Below are positions 1 through 9,606 of a stretch of DNA of 64,000 nucleotides, in pieces. The notes beneath the pieces are model-generated. The model searched no databases and had not been told where the DNA came from. It was given only the letters and a program-made list of their open reading frames with translations. Position 1 is the first letter of the stretch; every line of letters begins with the position of its first letter. The stretch spans positions 158,933-222,932 of the forward strand of contig NZ_CAKZHV010000066.1 in assembly GCF_936927845.1 (NCBI RefSeq). The letters run 5' to 3'. Position numbers and translations under genes: made by a program. The stretch is from an uncultured Sphingomonas sp. (GTDB taxonomy: Bacteria; Pseudomonadota; Alphaproteobacteria; Sphingomonadales; Sphingomonadaceae).

Positions 1-1
1 G

Positions 2-2866
2 CACCGCGCGATGCGTGGTTATTTCGACATGATCGTCGAGGTGTGCGACCAACTCGTTGCCAAGTGGACGCGCGCGGCGGGCACCGACGTCCATGTCGCG
101 GATGACATGACCCGCCTGACGCTCGATTCGATCGCGATCGCTGGCTTCGGTCACCGCTTCAACTCGTTCGAGCGCGACGAGCTCGACAGCTTCCTGGTCG
201 CGCTGGGGCGCGCCTTGTCGGAGGCGCTCAACGTCATCACGCGGATGCCGATCCAGCGGCGTTTCGCGAGGCGCGCGGCGACGCAATACGAGGCCGACAT
301 CGCCGAGATGAACGCGCTGGTCGACGGGATCATCGCGGATCGCCGCGTCAATCCCAATGACGGCCGCGATCTGCTCAACCTCATGCTGACCGCGATCGAC
401 CCGGAAACGGGCGAGGGATTGGACGACCTCAACATCCGGTATCAGGTGCTGACCTTCCTGATCGCGGGGCATGAGACGACGTCGGGAATGCTGACGTTCG
501 CCTTCACCTACCTGCTGCGCAATCCCGCGGTGCTGGCGCAGGCCTATGCCGAGGTCGATCGTGTGCTCCCTGGCGATACGCGGCCCGACTACACGCATGT
601 CGCGAAACTGGAGGTGATCGAGCGTATCTTGAAGGAAGCGCTGCGGCTCTGGCCGACCGCACCTGCGTTCAGTGTCGCGCCATTTGAGGATCAGGTGATC
701 GGCGCGAAGGATGGCCAGCCGGGCTGGCGGATGCGCAAGGACCGTCCGGTCAACATCTTCACCCCCGGCCTGCACCGCGCGACGAGCGCGTGGGATGATC
801 CGGAAGAGTTCGACATCGACCGCTGGCTGCCCGAGGCGGAAGCGGCGCGCCACCCGCACGCCTACAAGCCGTTCGGCAACGGCGAGCGCGCGTGCATCGG
901 GCGGCAATTCGCGATGGTCGAGGCCAAGATCGCGCTCGCCATGCTGTTGCGCCGCTTCGCAATCAGCGATCCGCACAGCTACAAGCTACGGGTCAAGGAA
1001 ACGCTGTCGATCAAGCCCGACGAGTTCACCATGCGCGTGCGGCTGCGCGGGAGCCACGAGCGGTTGCAACTTGGCGAGACCGCGGCGGCGGACACGTCGG
1101 TCGAGGTCGGCGCGGTGGCGGGGTCGGGGCAGCGCTTCGTGCTGCTCTATGGCACCTCGCTCGGCACCGCGCGCGACGTGGCGGAGGAGATCGCCGAACG
1201 CGCGCGCACCGACGGTTTCGACGTCGTCGTCCGGTCGATGGACGAGAGCTTCAACGGCGGGGCGGCGCCCGATGACAAAGTGATCGTGATCGTCACCGCG
1301 ACCTACAACGGCCGCGCACCCGACAGCGCGGTCGAGGTGGAGCGCGCGCTCGATGCCGGCGCGTTTGATGGGGCGGACTGGTCGGGTGCGCGCTACGCAG
1401 TGCTCGGGATCGGCAATAGCCAGTGGCCGAACTTCCAGGCGTTCCCCAGCCGCGTCGACGAGGCGATCGCGCGCGCAGGCGGCGAGCGGCTGGTGCCGCG
1501 CGGGCAGGCCGACGGGCAGGGTGACTTCGACGGCGCGGTCGCGGCGTTCGTGCGCGACCTGTGGCAGGCGCTCGGCGCGAGCGCGGAGCCGACCGCGAGC
1601 ACCGCGACGCTGTCGCTGGTGCCGGTCGACGCCGCGGAGACGCGGGCGCGCGTCTTACCGGAACACGCGCAGCGGCTCGAGATCGTCGCCAACGACGAAC
1701 TGGTGCGTCCGGCCGATGGTTTATGGGATTTCGCGCAAGAGCCGCCGCGGCCCTCGACGCGGCTGATCCGAGTGCGCCTGCCCGCGGGGCAGCATTACGC
1801 CGCGGGCGATCACGTCGCGATCTACGCGCGCAATCGGCCCGAACTCGTCGCGCGCGCGCTCGACCTGCTGGATGTGAACGGCGCAAGCCAGGTGCGCGTC
1901 GATGCGCAGGGTGGACGCTTCAAGCATCTGCCAGTCGGCGCGACGGTGACGGTGGAGCAGTTGCTGACCGACTTCGTCGAACTATCGGAAGCGGCGTCGC
2001 GGCGGGCAATTGCCGGGCTGCGCGGGGCGACACGCTGCCCGCACACCGCCGCGGCGTTGGAGGCGATCGAGGCGGGTTACGACGCGCAGGTGGCCGACAG
2101 GCGCGTGTCGCTGCTCGATCTGATCGCGCGGCACCCGGCTGCCTCGGTGACGCTCGACCAGCTGATCGACTGGTCGCCCGCGATCCAGCCGCGCTTCTAC
2201 TCGATCGCATCATCGCCGCTCGTGTCGCCCGAGGTCGCCGACCTGATCGTCGGCACGATCGCGGCGCCGGCCTGGTCGGGGCTGGGCGAGCATCGCGGCT
2301 TCGCGTCCGATTACATGAAGGCGCTGGCGCCGGGCGAGCACGTCTTCGGTTACGTGCGGCGGCCCAATCCGCCGTTCGCCCCGCCCGCCAACTCTGCGCA
2401 GTCCATGATCCTGATAGGGCCGGGCACCGGTTTCGCGCCGTTGCGCGGGTTTCTGCAGGAACGCGCTACGCAGGCCGAGAAGGGGGCGGAGGTCGCGACC
2501 AATCTGCTGTTTTTCGGTTGCCGCCACCCCGATCACGATTGGTTCTGCCGCGAGGAGATGCAGCGCTGGCAGGCCGAGGGGCTAGTCGAGCTGCACCTGG
2601 CCTTCTCCGCCACACCGTCACACCCGTGGCGGTTCGTGCAGGACGCGCTGTGGGCCGAGCAGGAGCGGGTGTGGCGTGCGCTGGAGGCGGGAGCGAGCGT
2701 GTTCCTGTGCGGCGACGGGCGCTACATGGCACCCGCGGTGCGCGACACGCTCGTGCGCATCTGGATGCAACAGGTCGGTGGCGAGCACGCGCACGGCTCG
2801 GCCTGGCTTGAGCAGATGATTGCCGATGGGCGTTTCCACCAGGACGTGTTCGGCTTCGGCAAATAG
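2..2866 (+). CDS. Self-sufficient cytochrome P450/NADPH-P450 reductase (CYP102/BM3 type), 5' end cut by the window
   Basis: Fatty-acid-hydroxylase type fusion of a P450 with its diflavin reductase in one soluble chain. The frame is open to the left edge, so the protein starts upstream. Numbering from the ATG at 11, the I-helix AGHETTS lies near residue 150, the ExxR motif in ERILKEALRLWP near 200, and the haem loop FGNGERACIGR has its Cys at residue 295. In BM3 this Cys is residue 400, so roughly 105 residues are missing. The flavodoxin (FMN) domain begins at LYGTSLGTARDVAEE near 375. The FAD/NADPH domain carries RFYSIASSP and GPGTGFAPLRGFLQER and runs to the C-terminus. Expected full length is about 1,056 residues, as in the family. 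The substrate is inferred from the family as medium or long-chain fatty acids. No regulator is visible in the window. Confidence 0.95.
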   Translation, partial: HRAMRGYFDMIVEVCDQLVAKWTRAAGTDVHVADDMTRLTLDSIAIAGFGHRFNSFERDELDSFLVALGRALSEALNVITRMPIQRRFARRAATQYEADIAEMNALVDGIIADRRVNPNDGRDLLNLMLTAIDPETGEGLDDLNIRYQVLTFLIAGHETTSGMLTFAFTYLLRNPAVLAQAYAEVDRVLPGDTRPDYTHVAKLEVIERILKEALRLWPTAPAFSVAPFEDQVIGAKDGQPGWRMRKDRPVNIFTPGLHRATSAWDDPEEFDIDRWLPEAEAARHPHAYKPFGNGERACIGRQFAMVEAKIALAMLLRRFAISDPHSYKLRVKETLSIKPDEFTMRVRLRGSHERLQLGETAAADTSVEVGAVAGSGQRFVLLYGTSLGTARDVAEEIAERARTDGFDVVVRSMDESFNGGAAPDDKVIVIVTATYNGRAPDSAVEVERALDAGAFDGADWSGARYAVLGIGNSQWPNFQAFPSRVDEAIARAGGERLVPRGQADGQGDFDGAVAAFVRDLWQALGASAEPTASTATLSLVPVDAAETRARVLPEHAQRLEIVANDELVRPADGLWDFAQEPPRPSTRLIRVRLPAGQHYAAGDHVAIYARNRPELVARALDLLDVNGASQVRVDAQGGRFKHLPVGATVTVEQLLTDFVELSEAASRRAIAGLRGATRCPHTAAALEAIEAGYDAQVADRRVSLLDLIARHPAASVTLDQLIDWSPAIQPRFYSIASSPLVSPEVADLIVGTIAAPAWSGLGEHRGFASDYMKALAPGEHVFGYVRRPNPPFAPPANSAQSMILIGPGTGFAPLRGFLQERATQAEKGAEVATNLLFFGCRHPDHDWFCREEMQRWQAEGLVELHLAFSATPSHPWRFVQDALWAEQERVWRALEAGASVFLCGDGRYMAPAVRDTLVRIWMQQVGGEHAHGSAWLEQMIADGRFHQDVFGFGK

Positions 2867-2944
2867 CGCGTGCAACCGCTTCGTGCGGGCGTGGTTCTGG
2901 CCTGAAGCGCGGCGCATCGTGCGTCCGCGGAGAGGAGCGTGATC

Positions 2945-3295
2945 ATGGCGGACGAGAACACGGGCGCAGCGAACAGCGGCGCGGGTGCAGCATTCGAAGG
3001 CGCGCAGCGCGCCGGAGAGGCGATGCGCGCGCAAGGGCAGCGGATGGCCGACCATTCGTCGAGCCTGGGTGTGGCGATGATCGACCAGGCGCAGGAGAAT
3101 GCGCAGCAGGCGTTCGCGGCCATGCGCGCGGCGGCACAGGCCAAGGACTTGAGCGACGTGATGCGGATTCAGGGCGACTATCTGCGCGAGCAGAGCCAGC
3201 GCTCGATGAACCAGGCGCGCGAGATCGGCGAGCTGATCATGAAGTTCGGCCGCGACGCGGTGGCGCCGATGCAAGGTGGGGGCAAGAGCGGCTGA
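2945..3295 (+). CDS. Phasin-like granule-associated protein
   Basis: Small Ala/Gln-rich, largely helical protein of 116 residues. The region AQAKDLSDVMRIQGDYLREQSQRSMNQAREIGEL resembles the phasin family in segments, with amphipathic helices expected to coat polyhydroxyalkanoate granules. The N-terminal 25 residues are Ala/Gly-rich and probably disordered. ATG at 2945 is preferred over an in-frame GTG at 2939 because GGAG at 2934-2937 sits seven bases upstream of the ATG. It lies 78 bp after the P450 gene on the same strand and is followed by an intrinsic terminator at 3362. Neither PHA synthase nor depolymerase is in the window, so the granule role is inferred from family resemblance only. 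Confidence 0.75.
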   Translation: MADENTGAANSGAGAAFEGAQRAGEAMRAQGQRMADHSSSLGVAMIDQAQENAQQAFAAMRAAAQAKDLSDVMRIQGDYLREQSQRSMNQAREIGELIMKFGRDAVAPMQGGGKSG

Positions 3296-3361
3296 GTAGC
3301 TCCGCCCCGTTGAGGGGTGACGTGCCGCGTCGACCTACAGTCCCGCGCCTCGCCAATTGGC

Positions 3362-3382
3362 AAGACGGATTAGCGTCTTTTT
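3362..3382 (+). terminator. Rho-independent terminator after the phasin-like gene
   Basis: AAGACG (3362-3367) pairs with CGTCTT (3374-3379) around a six-base loop, and is followed directly by further Ts. It lies 66 bases after the phasin stop and just before the tail of the convergent efflux operon. A perfect GCCAATTGGC palindrome abuts it on the left (3352-3361). Confidence 0.65.
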
Positions 3383-3389
3383 GGGGTGA

Positions 3390-4991
3390 TCAGCGCTCCG
3401 ACCGGGCGGACGAAGTGGCCGCGCTCGTCGTCGGCGGTACCGGCCCCTGCGCCGTCGCCTCCAGCTGCGAGTCGCCGCCCAGTGTCTGGTACAGCGTGAC
3501 CAGGTTCGACGCGCGCGTGAGTTGCGTCTGCACCACCGTGCGCTGCGCAGTGTAGAGCGAGCGTTGCGCGTCGAGACTGGTCAGATAGGTATCGATCCCG
3601 CCCTGGTAGCGCGCGTTGGCGAGTTGCAGCGTATCGGCGGCGGCGTTCAGGAAGCGCTGGTTGGCGGCGAGCTGGTCGGTGATCGTGCCGCGCCGCGCGA
3701 GTGCGTCGGACACCTCGCGGAACGCGGTTTGGATCGTTCCCTCGTAGGTGGCGAGCGCGGCGTCGCGCTGCGCTTGCGAATATTCGACACCCGCGCGGCC
3801 GGCACCGGCGCGGAAGATCGGATAGCTGACGTTGGGCGCGACCGAATAGTTGAATGCGCCACCGGTGAAGAGCGTGCGAAGCGCCGTACTGGCGAACCCG
3901 ACCACGGCGGTCAGCGCGACGCGCGGGAACAGTTCGGCTCGCGCTGCGCCGATTTCTGCATTGGCAGCGCGTAGCGAATATTCGGCTTGGACGACATCGG
4001 GCCGGCGCAGCAGGATGCCCGAATCCAGCCCCGCGGGCAGTTCGGCCAGGTTGCGCGCGGCGTCTTCGATCGAGGACGGAAGCAGCGTCGCGTCGACCGG
4101 CGCGCCGACCAAGAGTTGCAACGCGTTGACGTCCTGCGCCAGCAGGGTCCGTTGTTGCGCCAAGTCAGCGAGCGCGGTTTCCAACACCTGCTCCGCCTGA
4201 CGCACGTCGGTGCGCGGCGATACGCCGCCTGCCAGGCGTGCGCGGGTCAACTGCACACTGCGCCGCGCGCTGGCGGCCGTGTCTTCGGCGATCTTCAGCA
4301 GGCTGGCATCCGAGCCGTAGGTGACCCACGCATTGGCGATGTCGGCCACCAGCGTCAGCCGCGTCGCGCGTGCCGTCGCTTCCTGCGCGAAATACCGGTT
4401 GAGCGCGGCGTCTGTCAGCGAGCGCACGCGGCCGAACAGGTCGATCTCAAACGAGGTGGCGCCGAGCTGTGTGGTGAAGCTGGTCGAGGAGGATGAGGTG
4501 GTGGTCGTCGTGCCGCCCGTAGCCGTACCGCCCGTTCCGGTGCCACCCGTGCCCGTTCCCCCGGTACCTGTGCCTGTGCCCGCTCCCGTCCCCGCGCCGC
4601 CGCTTCCGGTACCGGTCGTCGTGCCGGTCGTAACGCCGGTCCGCGAGTTGCGGCGGTAGCTGAACGTGCCGCTCGCATCGATCTGCGGCAGCAGGTCGGC
4701 GCGCTGGATGCGATATTGCGCGCGGGTCGCCTCGATATTGGCGACCGCGACCCGCAGGTCGCGGTTGTTCACCAGCGCTTGGTCGATAATCCGCTGCAAA
4801 CGCTGATCGCGGAAGATGTCGCGGTAAGTGACGCTGGGCAGCGGCGCCTCGGTCTGGCGCAGGTATGCGTCGCCGACCGGCCACGACGGCGGCACCGGCA
4901 GCTCGGGGCGAACGTATTTCGGCGCGAGCGAACACGCGGTGAGGGCGCTCGCGGTCAACAGGGTGGCGAGCAGGCGGAAGGGCGGGCGCAT
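3390..4991 (-). CDS. Outer-membrane efflux lipoprotein, NodT/OprM family
   Basis: Outer-membrane channel of a tripartite RND pump. The N-terminus is a lipoprotein signal, with the lipobox LTAC at residues about 17-20, followed by SLAPKYVRPELPVP, the typical start of NodT-family channels. Two TolC-type repeats follow, with helical regions such as QAEQVLETALADLAQQRTLLAQDVNALQLLVG. At 533 residues it is longer than the usual 460-490 because of an almost pure Gly/Thr/Ser insert around residues 120-170 (about 4480-4645). Its ATG shares one base with the stop of the pump gene (TGATG), so it is translationally coupled as the last gene of the adaptor-pump-channel operon. Confidence 0.95.
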   Translation of the reverse strand: MRPPFRLLATLLTASALTACSLAPKYVRPELPVPPSWPVGDAYLRQTEAPLPSVTYRDIFRDQRLQRIIDQALVNNRDLRVAVANIEATRAQYRIQRADLLPQIDASGTFSYRRNSRTGVTTGTTTGTGSGGAGTGAGTGTGTGGTGTGGTGTGGTATGGTTTTTSSSSTSFTTQLGATSFEIDLFGRVRSLTDAALNRYFAQEATARATRLTLVADIANAWVTYGSDASLLKIAEDTAASARRSVQLTRARLAGGVSPRTDVRQAEQVLETALADLAQQRTLLAQDVNALQLLVGAPVDATLLPSSIEDAARNLAELPAGLDSGILLRRPDVVQAEYSLRAANAEIGAARAELFPRVALTAVVGFASTALRTLFTGGAFNYSVAPNVSYPIFRAGAGRAGVEYSQAQRDAALATYEGTIQTAFREVSDALARRGTITDQLAANQRFLNAAADTLQLANARYQGGIDTYLTSLDAQRSLYTAQRTVVQTQLTRASNLVTLYQTLGGDSQLEATAQGPVPPTTSAATSSARSER

Positions 4992-7900
4992 CAGGCGTGG
5001 TCCGGCGCGGGCAGGGCGGGGTGATCCGCCGGGGCGGGTAGCTGCGGCGTCGGCGGCTGATCCTTGGGACCATCACCCTTGTTGTCGTCACCAGCCTCGG
5101 GATCGCTCGGGTCGGCACCGCGGCGCAGCCCCTTGATCCCGTCGCGCGTACCGCGGCGGACGAGCACGAAGAATAGCGGAATGTAGAAGATCGCCAACAC
5201 CGTCGCCGTGATCATGCCGCCGATCACCGCCGTGCCGATCGCGATACGGCTGTTGGCGCCGGCACCGGTCGAGATCGCCAGCGGCAGCACGCCGAAGATG
5301 AAGGCGAGGCTGGTCATCAGGATCGGACGCAGACGCAGCCGCGCCGATTCCAGTGCCGCATCGATGATCCGCGCACCCTTCTTCTCGGCCTGTTCGGCGA
5401 ACTCGATCATCAGGATCGCGTTCTTGGCCGCCAGTCCCATCGTCGTCAGCAGCCCGATCTGCAGATACACGTCGTTGGTCAGCCCGCGCAGCGTCACGAG
5501 CGCGACCGCGCCGATCAGCCCGAGCGGGATGACGAGCAGCACCGCGATCGGGATCGTCCAGCTTTCATATAGGGCCGCGAGACAGAGGAACACGACGACC
5601 AGCGAAAGGCCGTAGAGCAGCGGCGCCTGACCCGAGGACAGTCGTTCCTGATATGACAGACCCGCCCAGGCGATGCTGGTGCCGGGTATCTCTCCCGCCA
5701 GTTGCGCGATCCGCTCCATCGCCTCGCCCGAGCTGACCCCCGGGGTTCCCTGACCCTGGAATTCGTAGGAGGATATCCCATTGAACCGCGACAGGGTCGT
5801 CGGTGCCTGCGACCAGCCGAGGCTGGCGAACGAGCTGAACGGCACCATCGTGCCCGCGCTGTTGCGCACGAACCACTGGTACAAATCCTCAGGCTCGGCG
5901 CGATAGGGCGCATCGCCCTGTACGTAGACGCGCTTTACACGGCCGCGGTCGATGAAATCGTTGACGTAGCGGCCGCCCCACGCGGTCGACAGCGTCGTGT
6001 TGACGTCGCCCTGTGACAGGCCGAGCGCGGCCAGCTTCTGCGGGTCGGCATTGACCTGGAGCGTGCCGATGTCGGGCAATTCGGTCAGGCGTACGCCGGC
6101 GAGCTTGGGGTCAGCATTGGCCTTTTCCAGCAAGGCGTCGCGCGCCTCGTTGAACTTTTCCTGGCTCATCCCGCTCGCGTTCTGGAGCTCCATGGTGAAG
6201 CCTTCCGACTGGCCGAGGCCGCGGATCGCGGGCGGCACTAGCGCGAACACCTGCGCGTCGCGCAAGCCGCGGAACGCCGCGGACGCGCGCGAAACGATCG
6301 CATCGGCGCTGTCGGTCTTGTCGGTGCGGTTCGCCCAGTCAACGAAGGAGATGAACGCCTGGCCGGTGTTCTGGCCGCTGGTGCCCCCGCCACCGCCGCC
6401 CGCGACGCTGAACAGCGTGCGAATGTTGTGGCCCTCGTTCTTGGCGAAATACCGCTCGACCTGGCGCTGCACCTCTTCGGTGCGCCCCCGCGTCGCGCCG
6501 GCCGGCAGGCGGAACTGGACAATGGCGCCGCCCTGATCCTCGGTCGGTAGAAAGCCGGTCGGCAAGCGCAGGAACAGGAATGCTAGCAATGCGAGGATGC
6601 CGCAGTAGATCAACACAAAGATCCAGCGGTGATCAATCACGCGCTCAACCGCGTTGGTGTAACGCTTCACCATGCGATCGAAGCTGTCATTGAACCAGTT
6701 CTTCGCCGCTTCCAGTTTGTCGGCGACCCAGGGTGCCTTGCGACCCAGCCAGGTTTCGTGAAGATCGCCGTTCTCGTCGTGCTTGGCCTTCAGCAGGTGC
6801 GAGGTGAGCGCGGGGCTGAGGATCAGCGCGACCAGCACCGACAGGATCATCGCCGAAATGATCGTCAGCGAGAACTGGCGGTAGATGACTCCGGTCGAGC
6901 CGCCGAAGAACGCCATTGGCAGGAACACCGCGGACAGCACCAGCGCGATCGCGACCAGCGCGACGGTGATCTCGTTCATCGACTCGATCGTCGCGTCGCG
7001 CGGGCTCATGCCCGGGTTTTCTTCCATCAACCGTTCGACGTTCTCGACCACGACGATCGCGTCGTCGACGAGCAGGCCGATCGCGAGCACGAGTCCGAAC
7101 AGCGTCAGCGTGTTGATCGAGAAGCCGGCGAGATAGAAGACCGCGAACGTGCCGAGCAGCACGACCGGCACCGCGATCGTCGGCACCAACGTGGCGCGCC
7201 AGCTTTGCAGGAACACGAACATGACGATGACGACGAGGATGATCGCCTCGACCAGCGTCTTGATCACTTCCTCGATCGACAGCTTGATGAAGTCGGTAGT
7301 GTCGTTGGCGTAGGCGATGCGCAGATTGGGCGGAAACGTCTTGGCGACACGCGCGATCTCGGCCTTTACCAGTTCGGCGGTTTCCAGTGCGTCGGCGCCG
7401 GGGGCGAGCAGCACGGCGATGCCGGCACCCGGGTGCTGGTTCACCCGGCTGAACGCGGCGTAGCTCTCGCCGCCAAGTTCGATCCGTCCGACATCGGCCA
7501 GCCGCACGGTTGCGCCGCTGGTCGTGGTCTTCAGAATGATGTTGCGGAACTGCTCGGGCGTCTGCAGGCGCGACTGCGCGGTGACGGTGGCGTTCAGCAT
7601 CTGCGTCGACGGCATCGGCTGTCCGCCGATCTCACCCGCCGCGACTTCGGTGTTCTGGTTGGTGATCGCGGTGACGACGTCGCCCGGCATCAACTGGTAA
7701 CTCGCCAGCCGCGCCGGATCGAGCCAGATGCGCATGGCATATTGCGCGCCGAACACGTTGGTGTCGCCCACACCCTGAACGCGGCCTAGCGGGTCCTGCA
7801 GGTTCGACACCAGGTAATCGGACACGTCCTGGTTCGTCATCTTGTCGCTGATGTCGTAGACACCCGCGATCAGCAGATTGTCCGGGTTCGACTTGCGGAC

Positions 7901-8287
7901 AACGAGTCCCTGCTGCTGCACCTGTTGCGGCAGGCGCGACACTGCCTGCTGGACCTGATTCTGCACCTGAACCTGCGCAATGTCAGGATCGGTGCCCTTT
8001 TCAAAGGTGACGGTGATCGTCACGGACCCGCGCGAGGACGATGAGGAGCTGAAATACAGCAGCCCGTCGATGCCGGTCAGCTGCTGTTCGATCACCTGCG
8101 TGACCGAGTTCTGGATCGTCTGCGCGTTGGCGCCCGGATAAGTCGCGCGGATCGACACTTGCGGCGGGGCGACGTCGGGATATTGTGCGATCGGCAGGCC
8201 GAGAATGCCGCCGACGCCCGCCATCATCACGATGATCGCGAGCACCCAGGCAAAGATCGGGCGATCGATGAAGATGCGTGACAGCAC
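4991..8287 (-). CDS. RND multidrug efflux permease, HAE1 (AcrB/MexB) family
   Basis: Inner-membrane proton-driven drug exporter, 1,098 residues. It starts MLSRIFIDRPIFAWVLAIIVM and has the family signature IAQYPDVAPPQVSIRATYPGA. The transmembrane-4 proton relay is present as GLLVDDAIVVVENVER, with both Asp residues intact. The expected twelve membrane segments and two large periplasmic loops are apparent. The C-terminal tail of about 50 residues is hydrophilic, charged and Pro-rich, beyond the usual AcrB end. The start is GTG at 8285-8287, immediately after the TGA of the adaptor gene. It is the middle gene of the operon. Substrate range cannot be read from sequence. Confidence 0.97.
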   Translation of the reverse strand: MLSRIFIDRPIFAWVLAIIVMMAGVGGILGLPIAQYPDVAPPQVSIRATYPGANAQTIQNSVTQVIEQQLTGIDGLLYFSSSSSSRGSVTITVTFEKGTDPDIAQVQVQNQVQQAVSRLPQQVQQQGLVVRKSNPDNLLIAGVYDISDKMTNQDVSDYLVSNLQDPLGRVQGVGDTNVFGAQYAMRIWLDPARLASYQLMPGDVVTAITNQNTEVAAGEIGGQPMPSTQMLNATVTAQSRLQTPEQFRNIILKTTTSGATVRLADVGRIELGGESYAAFSRVNQHPGAGIAVLLAPGADALETAELVKAEIARVAKTFPPNLRIAYANDTTDFIKLSIEEVIKTLVEAIILVVIVMFVFLQSWRATLVPTIAVPVVLLGTFAVFYLAGFSINTLTLFGLVLAIGLLVDDAIVVVENVERLMEENPGMSPRDATIESMNEITVALVAIALVLSAVFLPMAFFGGSTGVIYRQFSLTIISAMILSVLVALILSPALTSHLLKAKHDENGDLHETWLGRKAPWVADKLEAAKNWFNDSFDRMVKRYTNAVERVIDHRWIFVLIYCGILALLAFLFLRLPTGFLPTEDQGGAIVQFRLPAGATRGRTEEVQRQVERYFAKNEGHNIRTLFSVAGGGGGGTSGQNTGQAFISFVDWANRTDKTDSADAIVSRASAAFRGLRDAQVFALVPPAIRGLGQSEGFTMELQNASGMSQEKFNEARDALLEKANADPKLAGVRLTELPDIGTLQVNADPQKLAALGLSQGDVNTTLSTAWGGRYVNDFIDRGRVKRVYVQGDAPYRAEPEDLYQWFVRNSAGTMVPFSSFASLGWSQAPTTLSRFNGISSYEFQGQGTPGVSSGEAMERIAQLAGEIPGTSIAWAGLSYQERLSSGQAPLLYGLSLVVVFLCLAALYESWTIPIAVLLVIPLGLIGAVALVTLRGLTNDVYLQIGLLTTMGLAAKNAILMIEFAEQAEKKGARIIDAALESARLRLRPILMTSLAFIFGVLPLAISTGAGANSRIAIGTAVIGGMITATVLAIFYIPLFFVLVRRGTRDGIKGLRRGADPSDPEAGDDNKGDGPKDQPPTPQLPAPADHPALPAPDHA

Positions 8288-9577
8288 TCAGCCGGCCTTG
8301 CTCTGGCCGCCCTGGCCGCGTCCCGTGGTGTCGCCGCTCTGGCCCGACTTGCCGTCCTTGAACGGCGGTGGCGCGACCTTCTGCGGAGTGTTCGCGGGCA
8401 CGGGACGGATCGGCGCGTTCTCCTTCAGCGTACCGGTCCCCTGCGTGATGATGCGGTCACCGTTCTTCAGCCCGCCAGTGACGACCCAATAAACGCCTTG
8501 CGTGCGTTCCGCGGTGACGGTGCGCTCGACCGCCTTGTTGCCGGGGCCGACCAGCCACACGGTCGCGCTGCCCTTGGGATCGCGCGACACCGCCTGCTGC
8601 GGCACCAGGAAGGCGTTCTGGTCAATCGACTGGCTGAACTGCGCGCGGACGAACATGCCCGGCAGCAGCAGTCCCTTGGGGTTGGGAAGACGGGCGCGCA
8701 GCGTTACGGTGCCGGTCGACTGGTCGACGACGACCTCGGCGAACTCGACGCTGCCGACCAGACCATAGTCGCTGCCGTCCTCCAGCTTCAGACGCACGTC
8801 GGCGCGCGCGGGAACCGAGCCTCCGCTAGCGAGCGCGCGGCGTAGCGCGAGCAGTTCGGCGCTCGACTGCTGAATGTCGACGAAGATGGGATCGAGCTGC
8901 TGGATCGTGGTCAACGGGTCGGTCTGCGTCGCGCTGACCAGCGCACCGACCGTGAACAATGATCGGCCGATCCGCCCGCTGATCGGGGCGGGGACCGTGG
9001 TGAAACGCAGGTTGATCCGCGCGGTGTCGAGCTGCGCACGGTTTAACGCGATCTGCGCCTGCGCCTGGCGCTGGGTCGCGACCGCGTCGGTGTAATCCTG
9101 TTTGCTGATCGCCTCGATCTGCGCGAGCGGGCGGTAACGTTCGGCGCGGATGCGCGCGGCCTCGGCGGTCGCCTGCGCGTTGGCGACGCTGGCGCGGGCT
9201 TCGTTCGCGGACGCGCGATAAAGCGACGGGTCGATCTGATAGAGCGGCTGGCCCTTCTTAACGATTGAGCCTTCGGTGAAGAAGCGGCGCTGGATCACGC
9301 CCGACACCTGCGGGCGCACTTCCGAGCTTTGGAACGCGACCACCCGGCCGGCAAGCTCGGTGGTCATCGGCACGGAGGTGGGTTGAACGACGACATAGCC
9401 GACCTGCGCCGGACCCCCACCGCCACGACCACCACGCCCGCCGCCCGCGCCTCCGCCATCGCCGCCCTTGCCCTTGGCGTCTTCGCCGCCGCCGCACGCG
9501 GCGAGCGCCAGCACGGCTGGAGCAACGGCGATGCCGAGCAGGAGGCGACGCTGCCGCCCTTGGTCACGCTTGATCAA
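8288..9577 (-). CDS. RND efflux periplasmic adaptor (membrane fusion lipoprotein)
   Basis: Links the RND pump to the outer-membrane channel. It has a lipoprotein signal with lipobox LAAC near residue 28, then a linker of about 25 residues that is nearly all Gly/Arg/Lys, then the lipoyl-type hairpin region (VVAFQSSEVRPQVSGVI) and the alpha-hairpin (ANEARASVANAQATAEAARI). The beta-barrel follows (TVPAPISGRIGRSLFTVGALV). The C-terminal 50 residues are Pro/Lys/Gly-rich. The reading frame opens with TTG at 9577, preceded by GGGTGA on the minus strand. The family length is usually 370-400, and the extra is the linker and tail. It is the first gene of the operon. Confidence 0.95.
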   Translation of the reverse strand: MIKRDQGRQRRLLLGIAVAPAVLALAACGGGEDAKGKGGDGGGAGGGRGGRGGGGPAQVGYVVVQPTSVPMTTELAGRVVAFQSSEVRPQVSGVIQRRFFTEGSIVKKGQPLYQIDPSLYRASANEARASVANAQATAEAARIRAERYRPLAQIEAISKQDYTDAVATQRQAQAQIALNRAQLDTARINLRFTTVPAPISGRIGRSLFTVGALVSATQTDPLTTIQQLDPIFVDIQQSSAELLALRRALASGGSVPARADVRLKLEDGSDYGLVGSVEFAEVVVDQSTGTVTLRARLPNPKGLLLPGMFVRAQFSQSIDQNAFLVPQQAVSRDPKGSATVWLVGPGNKAVERTVTAERTQGVYWVVTGGLKNGDRIITQGTGTLKENAPIRPVPANTPQKVAPPPFKDGKSGQSGDTTGRGQGGQSKAG

Positions 9578-9606
9578 TTGTTCACCCGCCAGCCTGTGAT
9601 GCCACT

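Noticed and set aside
4480..4645. Repetitive DNA that could be taken for a CRISPR or tandem repeat locus
   Set aside because: In frame with the efflux channel and encodes a Gly/Thr-rich segment; no spacer pattern.
6629..7789. 386-codon plus-strand frame inside the RND pump gene
   Set aside because: His/Asp/Arg-rich shadow of a well-conserved transporter on the minus strand.
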